From: Pseudomonadota bacterium
GTDB lineage: Bacteria; Pseudomonadota; Alphaproteobacteria; Sphingomonadales; Sphingomonadaceae
Direction of reading: 5' to 3'
DNA: 64,000 nt
Assembly (NCBI GenBank): GCA_020160755.1
Contig: JAIUPN010000001.1
Span: 372,001 to 436,000 of the forward strand
Numbering within the stretch: position 1 is the first letter of the stretch; every line of letters starts with the position of its first letter. A program made the position numbers and the translations under genes. Of the stretch, positions 16,270 to 26,421 are shown one piece after another. The notes beneath the pieces are model-generated. The model saw nothing but the letters and a program-made list of their open reading frames with translations. It made no database searches and was not told where the DNA came from.

Positions 16270-17382
16270 CTAATCCGGCCGCGCGCTTCGGGGCGGCAGG
16301 AAGGCGCGGGTGAAGATGCTGCGCGTAGCGGGGGTTCGCGGGAGGGGTTTGGTTTCGGCCATCGCGGCGATCGCGCGCGACAGGCGCGCGTCGCTGGCAT
16401 CGCCGATGCCCAGTTTTGCACGCTCGGGGTGGTTCATTTCGTGGCACAGCGTTTCCGCGAGGCGTGACAGCTCCACTTCGCGGCGCAGGCTGGTGTCGCG
16501 GCGCATGACCGCCGCCACCGCGGCTTCCGGGTCGCGAATGGCGTCGACCACGCCGCGATTGAAGGCCCGCACGATCCGCTTCACATCGTCGGCGTGCGAG
16601 GTCACCATGTCCCCCGATGCCATCACCGCGCTGCCGTAGAAATCGGGGAGCACCGCGTCGTAACGCAGAAAGCGCAGCCGGGCTTTCGGATCAATTCCGG
16701 CGGTCAGCGCGGCGGCGGTTTGTGTTGTGAAATAGCCGAAGACGCCGTCGCTTTTCCCCGCGAGCATGTCGGTGACGAGCTCGGTCATGCTGGCGTCGGA
16801 GGGAAGAACGGTGATCGAAGCGGGGTTGAGGCCGGCGGCGCGCGCGTAGGCGGGAAAGGTACCGAGCGCGACGTCGGTCGAATGCGCCGCGATCCTCTTT
16901 CCGGCGAGGTCGCGCGACGTGCGGATCGGTCCGTCCGCCGCGACGCCGATGACCGAGGGGGACTGGTTGAACATCATGTAGACGCCTATCGGAGCCTTGG
17001 CGGGCGCTGCACTGTTCGCCGCGACTTCGATCAGCGCGTTGATGTCGCCATAGCCGAGGTCGAAGCCTTCGGCCGCCATGCGGGGCGCGGCAGTGTAGGC
17101 GCCGCGTCCCGGGGTGAAGTCGATTTCTATCCCTTCGTCGCGCAGATACCCCTTGTCCTGTGCGATAACGAACCAGCTGTTCACGCCGCTGTAGCCCGAG
17201 TTGAGCAGCATGCGATAGCGGCGCAAGGGCCCGGCCGCGCGCGCGATACCGGGGCAGGCGACCCCGACGAGCGATGCCGACAGGCCCGCCAGCAGTTGGC
17301 GGCGCGAGGGCGAGGCCACTGCAATTCGGTCGCTCAAGGGGCCGGCCGCGCGATCCAGATCGTCCCACATCTTGCTCATCAT
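16270..17382 (-). CDS. NMT1/THI5-like ABC-type substrate-binding protein, Tat-exported
   Basis: 370 residues. GAGGGGGAG directly precedes two adjacent ATG codons (17382 and 17379), either of which can serve. A twin-arginine signal (SRRQLLAGLSASLVGVACPG) runs from about residue 26 to 50. The mature part has the NMT1/SsuA pattern: NSWFVIAQDKGYLRDEGI, FDLGYGDINALIEV, DLAGKRIAAHSTD and LPSDASMTELV. Members bind thiamine precursors, alkanesulfonates, nitrate or similar small molecules for ABC import. No ATPase or permease gene is next to it, so it is an orphan that must share a transporter elsewhere or act as a sensor or enzyme. It is the only gene of its strand in this stretch. Confidence 0.83.
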   Translation of the reverse strand: MMSKMWDDLDRAAGPLSDRIAVASPSRRQLLAGLSASLVGVACPGIARAAGPLRRYRMLLNSGYSGVNSWFVIAQDKGYLRDEGIEIDFTPGRGAYTAAPRMAAEGFDLGYGDINALIEVAANSAAPAKAPIGVYMMFNQSPSVIGVAADGPIRTSRDLAGKRIAAHSTDVALGTFPAYARAAGLNPASITVLPSDASMTELVTDMLAGKSDGVFGYFTTQTAAALTAGIDPKARLRFLRYDAVLPDFYGSAVMASGDMVTSHADDVKRIVRAFNRGVVDAIRDPEAAVAAVMRRDTSLRREVELSRLAETLCHEMNHPERAKLGIGDASDARLSRAIAAMAETKPLPRTPATRSIFTRAFLPPRSARPD

Positions 17383-17870
17383 GACTCCCCCTCGTCGTTT
17401 TTCGTGCACGCATCCTATCCGAAGGGACTGTCGGGCTCCAGATCATATGGGGCGACTGGCTCCATCGTCATGGCTACAGGACATCAAAGGGCTGCGTCCT
17501 CCTGCCGCATTGCTCGATGTCTATCGGGAGGAGAGGGGGTAGTCTGGAGGTGCGTTTGCTTCGTTTGGTCGGGTGGGTGTTCCGTTTTTGCGGCGCTGAG
17601 TCTGGCATCTTTTTCGACCGGGCGATATACGTTCACATGGAATCGACGACCGTCCTTCGGCAGTTCGCCGATTCTCCTACCGAAACTCCTCTTGGGGGAT
17701 TTTTGGGGGTAATTTCGCCGACGTAGCGCTTCTTGTAGTGCTATTTCAATAATTTAATGCTTCATGTTAAAGGGTGCCGGGCCCACCATTTTCCGTGCCG
17801 CTCCCTCCAAGTATTCTCCTTGCAAATCGAAACCGATAGCGGTTCATTGCGCCGGCAGAAGGAGAGGGAC
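17383..17870. other. 488-base intergenic region without a supported gene
   Basis: The leftward binding-protein gene and the rightward M20 peptidase gene diverge here, so promoters for both are expected. The left half includes a short open frame (17517-17726) whose composition and lack of ribosome site do not support translation. At 17692-17712 there is a G-tract repeat, TTGGGGGAT followed by TTTTGGGGGTAA, then an AT-rich patch at 17740-17770. G-tract repeats of this look sit next to integrase-type attachment sites in some genomic islands, but no integrase or flanking direct repeat is visible, so this is only a remark. Confidence 0.4.
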
Positions 17871-19346
17871 ATGGGGAAGCGGCGGACGATCCTGATCGGG
17901 GGGCTGGCGATTGCGGCAATCGTGGCGGGGACGGCGGCGGTCCGCACCGCGACGTTCGAACCCACCGACATCGCCGACGGCAGCGACATCCGGCTTGCCG
18001 CGACGCCGGCGTATGATCTCGACGCGGCGGTCGCGCATCTGAGCGCGGCGGCGCAGATCCGGACGATCTCGCACCAGGATCCCGCCGACAATGATATCGC
18101 CGAATGGGACCGGCTGCACGGCTGGCTCGCCACGACCTATCCGGCGATGCACCGTGCGATGACGCGGACGATCCTGCCGAACCGGACGCTGATCTATCAC
18201 TGGCCGGGCAGCGACGCCTCGCTCGCGCCCATCATCGTCATGGCGCATCAGGACGTCGTGCCGGTCACCGAGGGAACCGAAAAGGACTGGAAATATCCGC
18301 CCTTTGCCGGGACGATCGCCGAAAAAGCCGTATGGGGCCGCGGCACCGTCGACGACAAGGGCTCGCTGATCGGGCTGTTCGAGGCGCTGGAGGCGCTCGC
18401 AGTGCAGGGATTCCGGCCCAAGCGCGGCATCTATCTGGTGTCGGGGCATGACGAAGAAGCCGGCGGGGCGGGCGCCGCGGCGGCAGCGGCGAAGCTGAAG
18501 GCCGAAGGCGTGCGCGCGCTTTATACGCTCGACGAAGGGAGCGTGGTGCTGCGCGATACCCCGGTGATCGACGGCCCGGCGATCCTGATCGGCATTGCCG
18601 AAAAGGGCTATGCGACGCTCAAGGTCACCGCCAACGCGCCCGGTGGACACAGCTCGATGCCGCCCGCCGAAACCGGCGTGACGACACTCGCGCGCGCCGT
18701 GCTCGCGATTACCGAAAACCCGTTCCCGATCGAGATGCGCGGCCCGGGCGCGGCGATGGTCGAGGCGCTCGCGGCGCATAAGGGCGGCACGACAAAACTT
18801 GCGGTTGCGAACCAGTGGCTGCTTGGTCCGGTGCTCAAGAAGCAGCTCTCGGCATCGCCGTCGTCGGCCGCGGCCTTCCACACGACGATCGCGCCGACAA
18901 TGCTGGAGGGAAGCCCGAAGGAGAATGTCCTGCCGCAATCGGCGAGTGCGCTGATCAACTATCGCATCGCGCCGTGGAACAGCTCGGCCGACGTCATGGC
19001 GCGGGCGAAGGCCGCGGTCGGCGATGCACCGGTCGACCTCAGCTGGGTCAAGCCGCCGAACGAGCCGTCGCCTGTGTCATCAACCAGTTCGCAGGGCTGG
19101 AAATATGTCGTCGCCGCTGCGCGCGCCGACGCGCCCGATGCCGTCGTTGCGCCCTTCCTCGTCGTCGGGGCGACCGACAGCCGCAGCATGGAGCCGATTT
19201 CCGAAGATGTGTACCGTTTCATGCCGATGCACTTCACGCTGAAGGAAACGGCGATGATCCACGGCACCAACGAACATATGACGATCGACAGCTTCAAGCG
19301 GATGATCGATTTTTACGCGCGGCTGATCGCGACCTCGACCGGGTAG
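17871..19346 (+). CDS. M20 family carboxypeptidase, PM20D1-like, membrane-anchored or exported
   Basis: 491 residues from ATG 17871, which has GGAG seven bases upstream. An N-terminal hydrophobic segment (ILIGGLAIAAIVAGTAAV) is an anchor or uncleaved signal. Zinc-site motifs are MAHQDVVPV (His, Asp), YPPFAG, AVWGRGTVDDKG (bridging Asp), and SGHDEEAGG (catalytic and ligand Glu), with the dimerisation domain starting near residue 245 (GHSSMPP) and a C-terminal His in IHGTNEHM. The combination WKYPPFAG plus GRGTVDDK is characteristic of the PM20D1/carboxypeptidase S branch, which hydrolyses or forms N-acyl amino acids in animals and cuts peptides in yeast. The bacterial substrate is unknown. It stands alone, ending just before tRNA-Pro on the opposite strand. 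Confidence 0.86.
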   Translation: MGKRRTILIGGLAIAAIVAGTAAVRTATFEPTDIADGSDIRLAATPAYDLDAAVAHLSAAAQIRTISHQDPADNDIAEWDRLHGWLATTYPAMHRAMTRTILPNRTLIYHWPGSDASLAPIIVMAHQDVVPVTEGTEKDWKYPPFAGTIAEKAVWGRGTVDDKGSLIGLFEALEALAVQGFRPKRGIYLVSGHDEEAGGAGAAAAAAKLKAEGVRALYTLDEGSVVLRDTPVIDGPAILIGIAEKGYATLKVTANAPGGHSSMPPAETGVTTLARAVLAITENPFPIEMRGPGAAMVEALAAHKGGTTKLAVANQWLLGPVLKKQLSASPSSAAAFHTTIAPTMLEGSPKENVLPQSASALINYRIAPWNSSADVMARAKAAVGDAPVDLSWVKPPNEPSPVSSTSSQGWKYVVAAARADAPDAVVAPFLVVGATDSRSMEPISEDVYRFMPMHFTLKETAMIHGTNEHMTIDSFKRMIDFYARLIATSTG

Positions 19347-19363
19347 CCGTGTTGGGAAGATAG

Positions 19364-19440
<77 letters not shown>

Positions 19441-19502
19441 ACTACTGGGATCGCGCCTTAGACAGCGCGAGCGTCCAAGTCTATCCCGCCCGGACAGCGG
19501 GC

Positions 19503-19537
19503 AAAGAAAAAGGCGGCCTTCCCGAAGGAAGACCGCC
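19503..19537 (-). terminator. Intrinsic terminator of the alanine-rich lipoprotein gene
   Basis: On the minus strand an 11-bp stem (GGCGGTCTTCC with GGAAGGCCGCC, one G-T wobble) closes on a TTCG tetraloop and is followed directly by TTTTTCTTT. It begins 39 bases after the stop of the lipoprotein gene. This is the clearest factor-independent terminator in the window. Confidence 0.9.
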
Positions 19538-19575
19538 CGTTTCTCGTTTCAGTCAACGCCCCGAAGGGCTGCGAC

Positions 19576-19872
19576 TTACTTCTTTTCTTCAGCCGGGGCA
19601 GCAGCAGCAGCCTTGGCGTCAGCAGCCGGAGCAGCAGCAGCGGCCGGAGCAGCAGCGGCGTCGGCCGGAGCAGCAGCGGCTTCAGCGCCAGCAGCGGCAG
19701 CGTCGGCACCAGCGGCAGCGGCGTCAGCGCCAGCAGCAGCGGCATCAGCGCCTTCTTCAGCAACAGCTTCAGCAGCCGGAGCTTCGGTGGTGGCTTCTTC
19801 AGCAGCCTTTTCACCGCAAGCGGCGAGGGCGAACATGCTGGCAGCAACGGCGATAGCAGCAAACTTCTTCAT
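19576..19872 (-). CDS. Small alanine-rich lipoprotein with GADAAAA repeats
   Basis: 98 residues. A signal peptide ends in the lipobox ALAAC (Cys at residue 19), so the mature protein should be lipid-anchored. After an acidic start (GEKAAEEATTEAPAAE) the chain is almost only Ala with evenly spaced Asp, Glu, Gly and Pro: GADAAAA occurs three times in a row, then GAEAAAA, PADAAAA and PAAAAAP blocks, ending AEEKK. This fits an extended or helical periplasmic linker rather than an enzyme. The gene is monocistronic with its own strong terminator, which suggests high expression. Function unknown. The tandem repeats make length variation between strains likely. Confidence 0.85.
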   Translation of the reverse strand: MKKFAAIAVAASMFALAACGEKAAEEATTEAPAAEAVAEEGADAAAAGADAAAAGADAAAAGAEAAAAPADAAAAPAAAAAPAADAKAAAAAPAEEKK

Positions 19873-20019
19873 GATGTGTGGGCTCCCTAAAATGCCTTAA
19901 CGCGTCCGGGAAAACTTCCCGTACCGCGAGCCGCGGGATTTAGCCGTTCCGCATGAATCGTCAACAAAAATAATTGAGATGGTCGGCGCGCGCGGAAATC
20001 TGTCATTTCTCCGTAACAG

Positions 20020-21423
20020 TCATGGAAGCTCGGTGTCGCTGCTGTTGGCGAGAATCGCCAGAACCGCCGTCCAGACCACGACATTCTGCCGCAATTGTGC
20101 CGGGTCCACCTTGTCCAGGGTATCGTCGGGCGTGTGATGGATGTCGAAATAACGTGTCCCATCCTGTGCCAGGTCGATCGCGGGAACGCCCGCCTGGACG
20201 AGCGCTCCGATGTCGGCGCCGCCGCTCGCCGGCTGCTTCCCGCGCACGACGCCAAATGGCATCACGGCCGCCGCGATCCGGTCGGAAAGCGCCTTCGCAC
20301 TGTCGGGTAGCTTGAAGTCGACCCGCCACACGCGGTCCGCGCCAAAGTCTGATTCCAGCGCGACGGCGTGCTTTTCTTTCCCATGCGCATCGAAATAGGC
20401 CTTGCCGCCGAACACGCCGACTTCTTCGGCGCCCGCCCACAGGATGCGGATCGTTCGGCGCGGTTGGCCGGCGCTCATGACATGTGTGGCCGCCGCAGTG
20501 ATGATGCCGCAACCGGCGGCGTCGTCGATCGCCCCGGTCCCAAGATCCCAGCTGTCGAGATGGCACGCGATGATGACGGGGCTGGCGGTGGGGTCGCGGC
20601 CCGGCACGTCGGCGATGACGTTGCCCGACTGCTTTGTCCCGAGGTTCTGTGGCGTCAGGATCAGCTTCATCTTGATAAGCGGCGGCGCGTCGGAGCGCGC
20701 GGGCATGGGACGCCGCCATAGCCGGACGAGTTGGTCGGCGTCGGGATTCGAGATCGCGCCCGCGGGGATCGGCTTCACGCCGGCTTCGAAATTCGTCACG
20801 CCGGTGTGCGGATTGCGGTGATTATCGGTACCGATCGAACGGATGACGATCGCAATCGCGCCTTTCTTTGCCGCAACATTCGGGCCGGTAAAGCGGCCCC
20901 GTCCATAATAGCCATAGCCGCTGCCGTCTTGCGTCGGCTGCATCTTGTGATCGACAAAGACGATCTTGCCCTTGATCTGGGCGTCGGGCGCAGCGACGAG
21001 TGCATCGAAGCTTTCGAAATAGGCGATTTCGCCTTCGATACCTTGCGTTCCGGTCGATGCGCTGTTGCCGAGCGCCGTGATCGCCAGCTTCTGCGAGCGG
21101 AAAAGCGGCCCACTCAACCAGGCCTCTTCGGCGCCGCGGACCCACACCGGCATGTCGAACGCTTCCTCGCGCACCTTGGTAAAGCCGAGCGCCTGAAGTC
21201 GTGTTGTAGCCCACCGACGCGCCGCGGCCTCAGCCTCTGTTCCCGCCATCCGCGGGCCGATATCGGTCGTGAGATCGCGGGTAATAGCCCAGGCGACGTC
21301 GTTGCCCTGTTGGGCAAGGTCGACCGCGTCCGGTGCCGGAGAAGGCGATGCGGAAGCGCTGGAGGTGCCGAGGAGGAAAGCGGCGATCCCGGCAAGGCCG
21401 GCAGAGGTGCGGGGGATTTTCAT
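20020..21423 (-). CDS. Exported M28 family zinc aminopeptidase
   Basis: 467 residues from ATG 21423 (MKIPRTSAGLAG), with a signal peptide ending about residue 26 (SSASASPSPAPD). A protease-associated (PA)-like domain lies in the middle of the N-terminal half (about 130-220). The peptidase domain carries the M28 zinc and catalytic residues: IACHLDSWDLGTGAIDDAAG (His, catalytic Asp, bridging Asp), WAGAEEVGVFGG (catalytic Glu, ligand Glu), LESDFGA (Asp) and YFDIHHTPDDTLD (His). It releases N-terminal residues from peptides in the periplasm or outside the cell. It diverges from ettA across about 140 bases. Confidence 0.92.
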   Translation of the reverse strand: MKIPRTSAGLAGIAAFLLGTSSASASPSPAPDAVDLAQQGNDVAWAITRDLTTDIGPRMAGTEAEAAARRWATTRLQALGFTKVREEAFDMPVWVRGAEEAWLSGPLFRSQKLAITALGNSASTGTQGIEGEIAYFESFDALVAAPDAQIKGKIVFVDHKMQPTQDGSGYGYYGRGRFTGPNVAAKKGAIAIVIRSIGTDNHRNPHTGVTNFEAGVKPIPAGAISNPDADQLVRLWRRPMPARSDAPPLIKMKLILTPQNLGTKQSGNVIADVPGRDPTASPVIIACHLDSWDLGTGAIDDAAGCGIITAAATHVMSAGQPRRTIRILWAGAEEVGVFGGKAYFDAHGKEKHAVALESDFGADRVWRVDFKLPDSAKALSDRIAAAVMPFGVVRGKQPASGGADIGALVQAGVPAIDLAQDGTRYFDIHHTPDDTLDKVDPAQLRQNVVVWTAVLAILANSSDTELP

Positions 21424-21566
21424 ACCGCTTTCGTAACGGCGAGCCCCGCGCGTGCAAGCGCCGATTGCCCCAATGATTGCCAAGGGCGCGCCCATTCGCT
21501 AACCGGCGCGCAACTCAACTCTCCCGGCCGCGCGCGCGGCCCAGCCAGCATTCGGAGCATATTCCC

Positions 21567-23246
<1,680 letters not shown>

Positions 23247-23251
23247 TTCCG

Positions 23252-23698
23252 ATGGCGGGGGAGGCGGCTCCGATCTCGTCGGGCGCGATCCGTCTGGATG
23301 CGGACGCGCTCAACGCCTTCATGGCGGAGGCCTTCCCCCATTCGGCGCCGGGTTCGCGCGGGCATGTCGTCTCCGCCGCGCCCGGCCATATTCAGGCGCG
23401 GCTGGATCCCAATGAGAATGCGCTGCGTCCCGGCGGGCTGATATCGGGCCCGACGCAGATGGGGTTCGCCGATATGGCGGCCTATGCGCTCGTCCTCGCG
23501 CATATCGGCCCGGTGGCGATGGCGGTGACGAGCGCGCTCAATTACCAGTTCCTGCGCCCATGCCGTCCGGGGCCGCTGTTCGCCGACGCCTATATGCTGC
23601 GACTCGGCAAGCGGCTTGCGGTGATGGATGTGCGTATTTGGACGGATGATGCCGACAAGCCGGTCGGTCAGGCGAACGTGACCTACGCGATTCCATAG
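23252..23698 (+). CDS. PaaI-type hotdog thioesterase family protein
   Basis: 148 residues with the single hotdog domain of the PaaI/YdiI type: LRPGGLISGPTQMGFADMAAY at about 58-78 carries the catalytic-helix pattern (the usual GG-xx-xx-D/E), followed by AMAVTSALNYQFLRPCRPG, which is the central beta strand. Such enzymes hydrolyse acyl-CoA thioesters in the cytosol. It is co-directional with ettA at a five-base distance and probably co-transcribed, with no evident functional tie. The acyl substrate cannot be stated. Confidence 0.85.
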   Translation: MAGEAAPISSGAIRLDADALNAFMAEAFPHSAPGSRGHVVSAAPGHIQARLDPNENALRPGGLISGPTQMGFADMAAYALVLAHIGPVAMAVTSALNYQFLRPCRPGPLFADAYMLRLGKRLAVMDVRIWTDDADKPVGQANVTYAIP

Positions 23699-23772
23699 CG
23701 GCACCGCTTCGGCCTGTCTTTCTTGAAGGGATTGAGCTTTAATCCGAACCGAGCGATCGGGAAGGAAGACAA

Positions 23773-24336
23773 ATGCTGAAAATAGTCAGTCAGGAAGAGA
23801 TCGGCGCTCTCGTTTCCGACCAGGCTGTAATCACAATTCTTCTGTCGCGATCGATGAACGCAGAATTTCTTCGGTGGCTCTACTCGTCATGGGACGAAAT
23901 CAACCGGATCGCCGGAAAGCGCTGGCATATAGTCGTTCCCAGCCATTCCGGAGATTGGTTGTACACGTCGGGCACGATGTCAGTCCGCGATTTCAATACG
24001 GCTTTGAGCACCGACATCGCGAACTCCTATGGTATCCGTCCGGATGAGTTTCCATGCCTGCTTTTCGAGGATTTTTGCGAGGATGCCCCGCCCATCAGCA
24101 TCAGCATCCCGCACGACGAGCGCGAGCGGACGAAATTCGTCGACGATTTCGCGAAATTGATCGCGGATATCGAGCGACCGCCGCTCCTCCCGTGGCGATG
24201 GCAGAAGCGCCGCAGCGTCAACGCCATGATTGCAACGGCCCTTCGCAAGAAGCGCCTGGGATCGGTCGCCTTTCGCATTCTGCCCCAAGTTGCAGGTGCG
24301 CTCGCAAAGTTCGGTTTCAGGAGGGCGGCAGGCTAA
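23773..24336 (+). CDS. Hypothetical protein, 187 residues, unlike its neighbours in base content
   Basis: I do not recognise this protein. It begins MLKIVSQEEIGALVSDQAV after a GGAAGGAAGAC ribosome site, has no signal peptide or membrane segment, and looks like a folded alpha/beta cytosolic protein: strands RWHIVVPSH, PCLLFEDF and ISISIP, and a basic C-terminal helix (WQKRRSVNAMIATALRKKR). The DNA is visibly less GC-rich than the surrounding genes and uses codons that are rare in them, so it may have been acquired recently. It stands between two opposed housekeeping-type genes, nine bases from the end of the DUF899 gene. Confidence 0.65.
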   Translation: MLKIVSQEEIGALVSDQAVITILLSRSMNAEFLRWLYSSWDEINRIAGKRWHIVVPSHSGDWLYTSGTMSVRDFNTALSTDIANSYGIRPDEFPCLLFEDFCEDAPPISISIPHDERERTKFVDDFAKLIADIERPPLLPWRWQKRRSVNAMIATALRKKRLGSVAFRILPQVAGALAKFGFRRAAG

Positions 24337-24345
24337 TCCTCGGCC

Positions 24346-25047
24346 TCAATATTCCAGCGACGGATACCAGTCGGTCCCGCGCCCACCCGGCGTCAGATCG
24401 AGGATTGACCACAGGCTGGCGATATCCGGCGCGTCGCGCGGGTCTTGCCCCGGGTCAGCCATCTCGCGTGTCATCTCGCTTTTCCAGAACAGCCGGATGC
24501 CGCCGCCATTCCGCTTGAACACCGCGAGCGCCGGAGTCTCGCCGCCGTCGGCACTGAGCAAGCGAAAATCCTTCACAAAGCCATCGCCAACCACCTGCAC
24601 GAAATCGAGCGCCTGCCAGCCGCGCTCCTGCGCGAAGGCCTTTTGCCGCTCGACGGGGCTGCGCCCGATGATCTTGAGCGCCACGCGCTGCTTGATGTCG
24701 TTGCCATTGCCGTTCACCGCGCCCAGCCAGTTGGTGCACATCGGGCAGGGACGTTCGCGTTCGGGACCGTACATCCAGAAATAGGCGACCAGCGTATCAT
24801 GCTCGCCGAACAGCTCGGCAAGGCCCAGTTCGGCGCCGTTCGCATCCTTGAACCTGTAATCCTTCATCAGCGGTCCGGGCGGCAGCGCGCGGCGCTGTTC
24901 GGCCAGCCGCGTCATCTTGCGGCGCAGGTCGATTTCTTCGGCAAGCAGCGATTTTCGGGCTTTGGTGTAGGCTTCGTCTTCACCGGGGAAAGCATGTCTA
25001 CGCGAAGCAAGCGCCGGCGCAGCCGACAGGGTTTGGCGAAGGGCCAT
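24346..25047 (-). CDS. DUF899 family thioredoxin-like protein
   Basis: 233 residues starting MALRQTLSAAPA at 25047. An N-terminal helical part (about 30-60, RKSLLAEEIDLRRKMTRLAEQRR) leads into a thioredoxin-like fold with the pattern FGEHDTLVAYFWMYGPE and the Cys pair CPMC (near residue 103). The C-terminal part includes FWKSEM and the LWSILDLTPGGRG signature typical of DUF899. Proteins of this family are common in proteobacteria and presumed redox-active; no reaction is known. It is followed closely by the unrelated gene at 23773 on the other strand. Confidence 0.85.
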   Translation of the reverse strand: MALRQTLSAAPALASRRHAFPGEDEAYTKARKSLLAEEIDLRRKMTRLAEQRRALPPGPLMKDYRFKDANGAELGLAELFGEHDTLVAYFWMYGPERERPCPMCTNWLGAVNGNGNDIKQRVALKIIGRSPVERQKAFAQERGWQALDFVQVVGDGFVKDFRLLSADGGETPALAVFKRNGGGIRLFWKSEMTREMADPGQDPRDAPDIASLWSILDLTPGGRGTDWYPSLEY

Positions 25048-25149
25048 CAAATTCTCCTTTTTGGGAGAACGTGCCGATAACGCCAATGTTGCAGCGCGGT
25101 TTCACCATTGCCCGCAGCCAGACGTCGTTTCGTCGCGCCTGCCGACGGG

Positions 25150-25728
25150 TCAGCCGGGGGCGACTTCCCAGAGGATCAATTTGGTGGCGTTGACATTCTC
25201 GCGAGCCTTCGCGCCGTCGAGGCGGGTCAGCTTGGCGTCGCCCTTCAACGCGCTCATCTCGAACATCGCATCGATGACGGCGACTTCGCCGGCTGCGACC
25301 GTGACCTCCATCGCCCCCGCGTTCGCCATGATGCCCTTTGCCATCGCAGCGTGGAGCCGGTGAGTGCCGGGCTCGACGTCGGCCATCAGCATCTGTCCCG
25401 ACTTGATCTGACCCTTGCCCGTCTCGTCGAGCGTGACGTTCATGCCTTGCAGCGCGGCAACGAAACCGCGCCGCGTCACATAGATACGCGCCTTGCCGTC
25501 GGGCGCACGCATCGTCCGGGCATCGGCGAGCGCGGCGGTATCGGCCTTCCTGCCCGATTTGTTGCTGGACAGCGACCAGACGATCAGCCCGACGATGGCG
25601 ATCAGCGTGACGACCGAAAAAGTCAGCATCGCGCCGGTCGAGAGCGATTGGGCAAGAGCAGGCCCCAGGAACGCCCCGACAATCGCCGCGACGAATATCA
25701 TGGTCACCCAGAATGCGTTCTTGCTCAT
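25150..25728 (-). CDS. Membrane protein of unknown function with a beta-rich C-terminal domain
   Basis: 192 residues. Two transmembrane helices (about 7-27 and 33-54) are followed by a basic linker (SSNKSGRKAD) and a domain of about 125 residues rich in predicted beta strands: ARIYVTRRGFVAALQGMNV, QMLMADVEPGTHRLHAAM, and AMEVTVAAGEVAVIDAMFE. The phrase PGTHRL and the strand pattern resemble DUF2846-type domains, but I am not sure of that. The gene is 13 bases from the carbonic anhydrase gene, probably in one transcription unit with it. Confidence 0.65.
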   Translation of the reverse strand: MSKNAFWVTMIFVAAIVGAFLGPALAQSLSTGAMLTFSVVTLIAIVGLIVWSLSSNKSGRKADTAALADARTMRAPDGKARIYVTRRGFVAALQGMNVTLDETGKGQIKSGQMLMADVEPGTHRLHAAMAKGIMANAGAMEVTVAAGEVAVIDAMFEMSALKGDAKLTRLDGAKARENVNATKLILWEVAPG

Positions 25729-25741
25729 ATCGCTCCCCTGT

Positions 25742-26380
25742 TCAGGCGGGAGAAAATTCTCCCGTCGCCTCGTCCATCAGATGCAGCACGCCGTCGCTGA
25801 TCGCAAAAAAGGCGCCGCGCAGGGTCAGCGTACCGCGCCGCACCTTTTCCTGAATGCAGGGAAAAGTCATAAGATTGTCAAGGCTTACGCGGACTGCTGC
25901 AAGTTCCATCGCGCGGCCTGCTTCGCGATTGTCGATACTCGGATGTGCGTTGCGGACCTGCTCACTGGCATCGTCGAGCATCGCGATCCAGTCGGCGATA
26001 AAGCCGCCGCGGCCGGGCTCTGCGCCCGCCATCGAACGATGTAATGCGGCGTGGCAGCCACCGCACAGGCCGTGCCCCATCACGACGATTTCCTCGACCT
26101 TCAGGAACTGGACGGCGAATTCGAGCGCCGCCGAGACGCCGTGACGTCCGGGCGTCGTTTCAAAAGGGGGGACCAGCGCCGCGACATTGCGCACAACGAA
26201 GATTTCGCCGGGGTTGGTGTCGAAAATCTGCGACGGTTCGGACCGGCTGTCCGAACAGGCGATCACCATCACCTTGGGCGATTGCCCCTCGGCGAGTTCG
26301 TTCCAGCGCTCGCGCTGTTGCTGCCAGCCGCCGTTACGGAAACGCCGGTAACCATCGATCATGTCTGCAAAGTGAGTCAT
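25742..26380 (-). CDS. Beta-class carbonic anhydrase
   Basis: 212 residues. The zinc site and dyad are clear: ACSDSRSEP (Cys42-x-Asp-x-Arg type) near residue 42 and [12 protein letters not shown] (His-x2-Cys) near 100, with NVAALVPP between them. The enzyme interconverts CO2 and bicarbonate in the cytosol, supplying bicarbonate to carboxylases. It diverges from lipA across 41 bases, so both promoters must overlap in this short space. The downstream membrane protein gene is probably in the same operon. Confidence 0.94.
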   Translation of the reverse strand: MTHFADMIDGYRRFRNGGWQQQRERWNELAEGQSPKVMVIACSDSRSEPSQIFDTNPGEIFVVRNVAALVPPFETTPGRHGVSAALEFAVQFLKVEEIVVMGHGLCGGCHAALHRSMAGAEPGRGGFIADWIAMLDDASEQVRNAHPSIDNREAGRAMELAAVRVSLDNLMTFPCIQEKVRRGTLTLRGAFFAISDGVLHLMDEATGEFSPA

Positions 26381-26421
26381 GTGTCGCCCTTAGCATAGGT
26401 AGAGAGGTTGAGAAGAGGCGC

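Noticed and set aside
17517..17726. Open frame of 69 codons in the large gap
   Set aside because: No ribosome site, odd composition, no homology signal; it also runs through the G-tract repeat.
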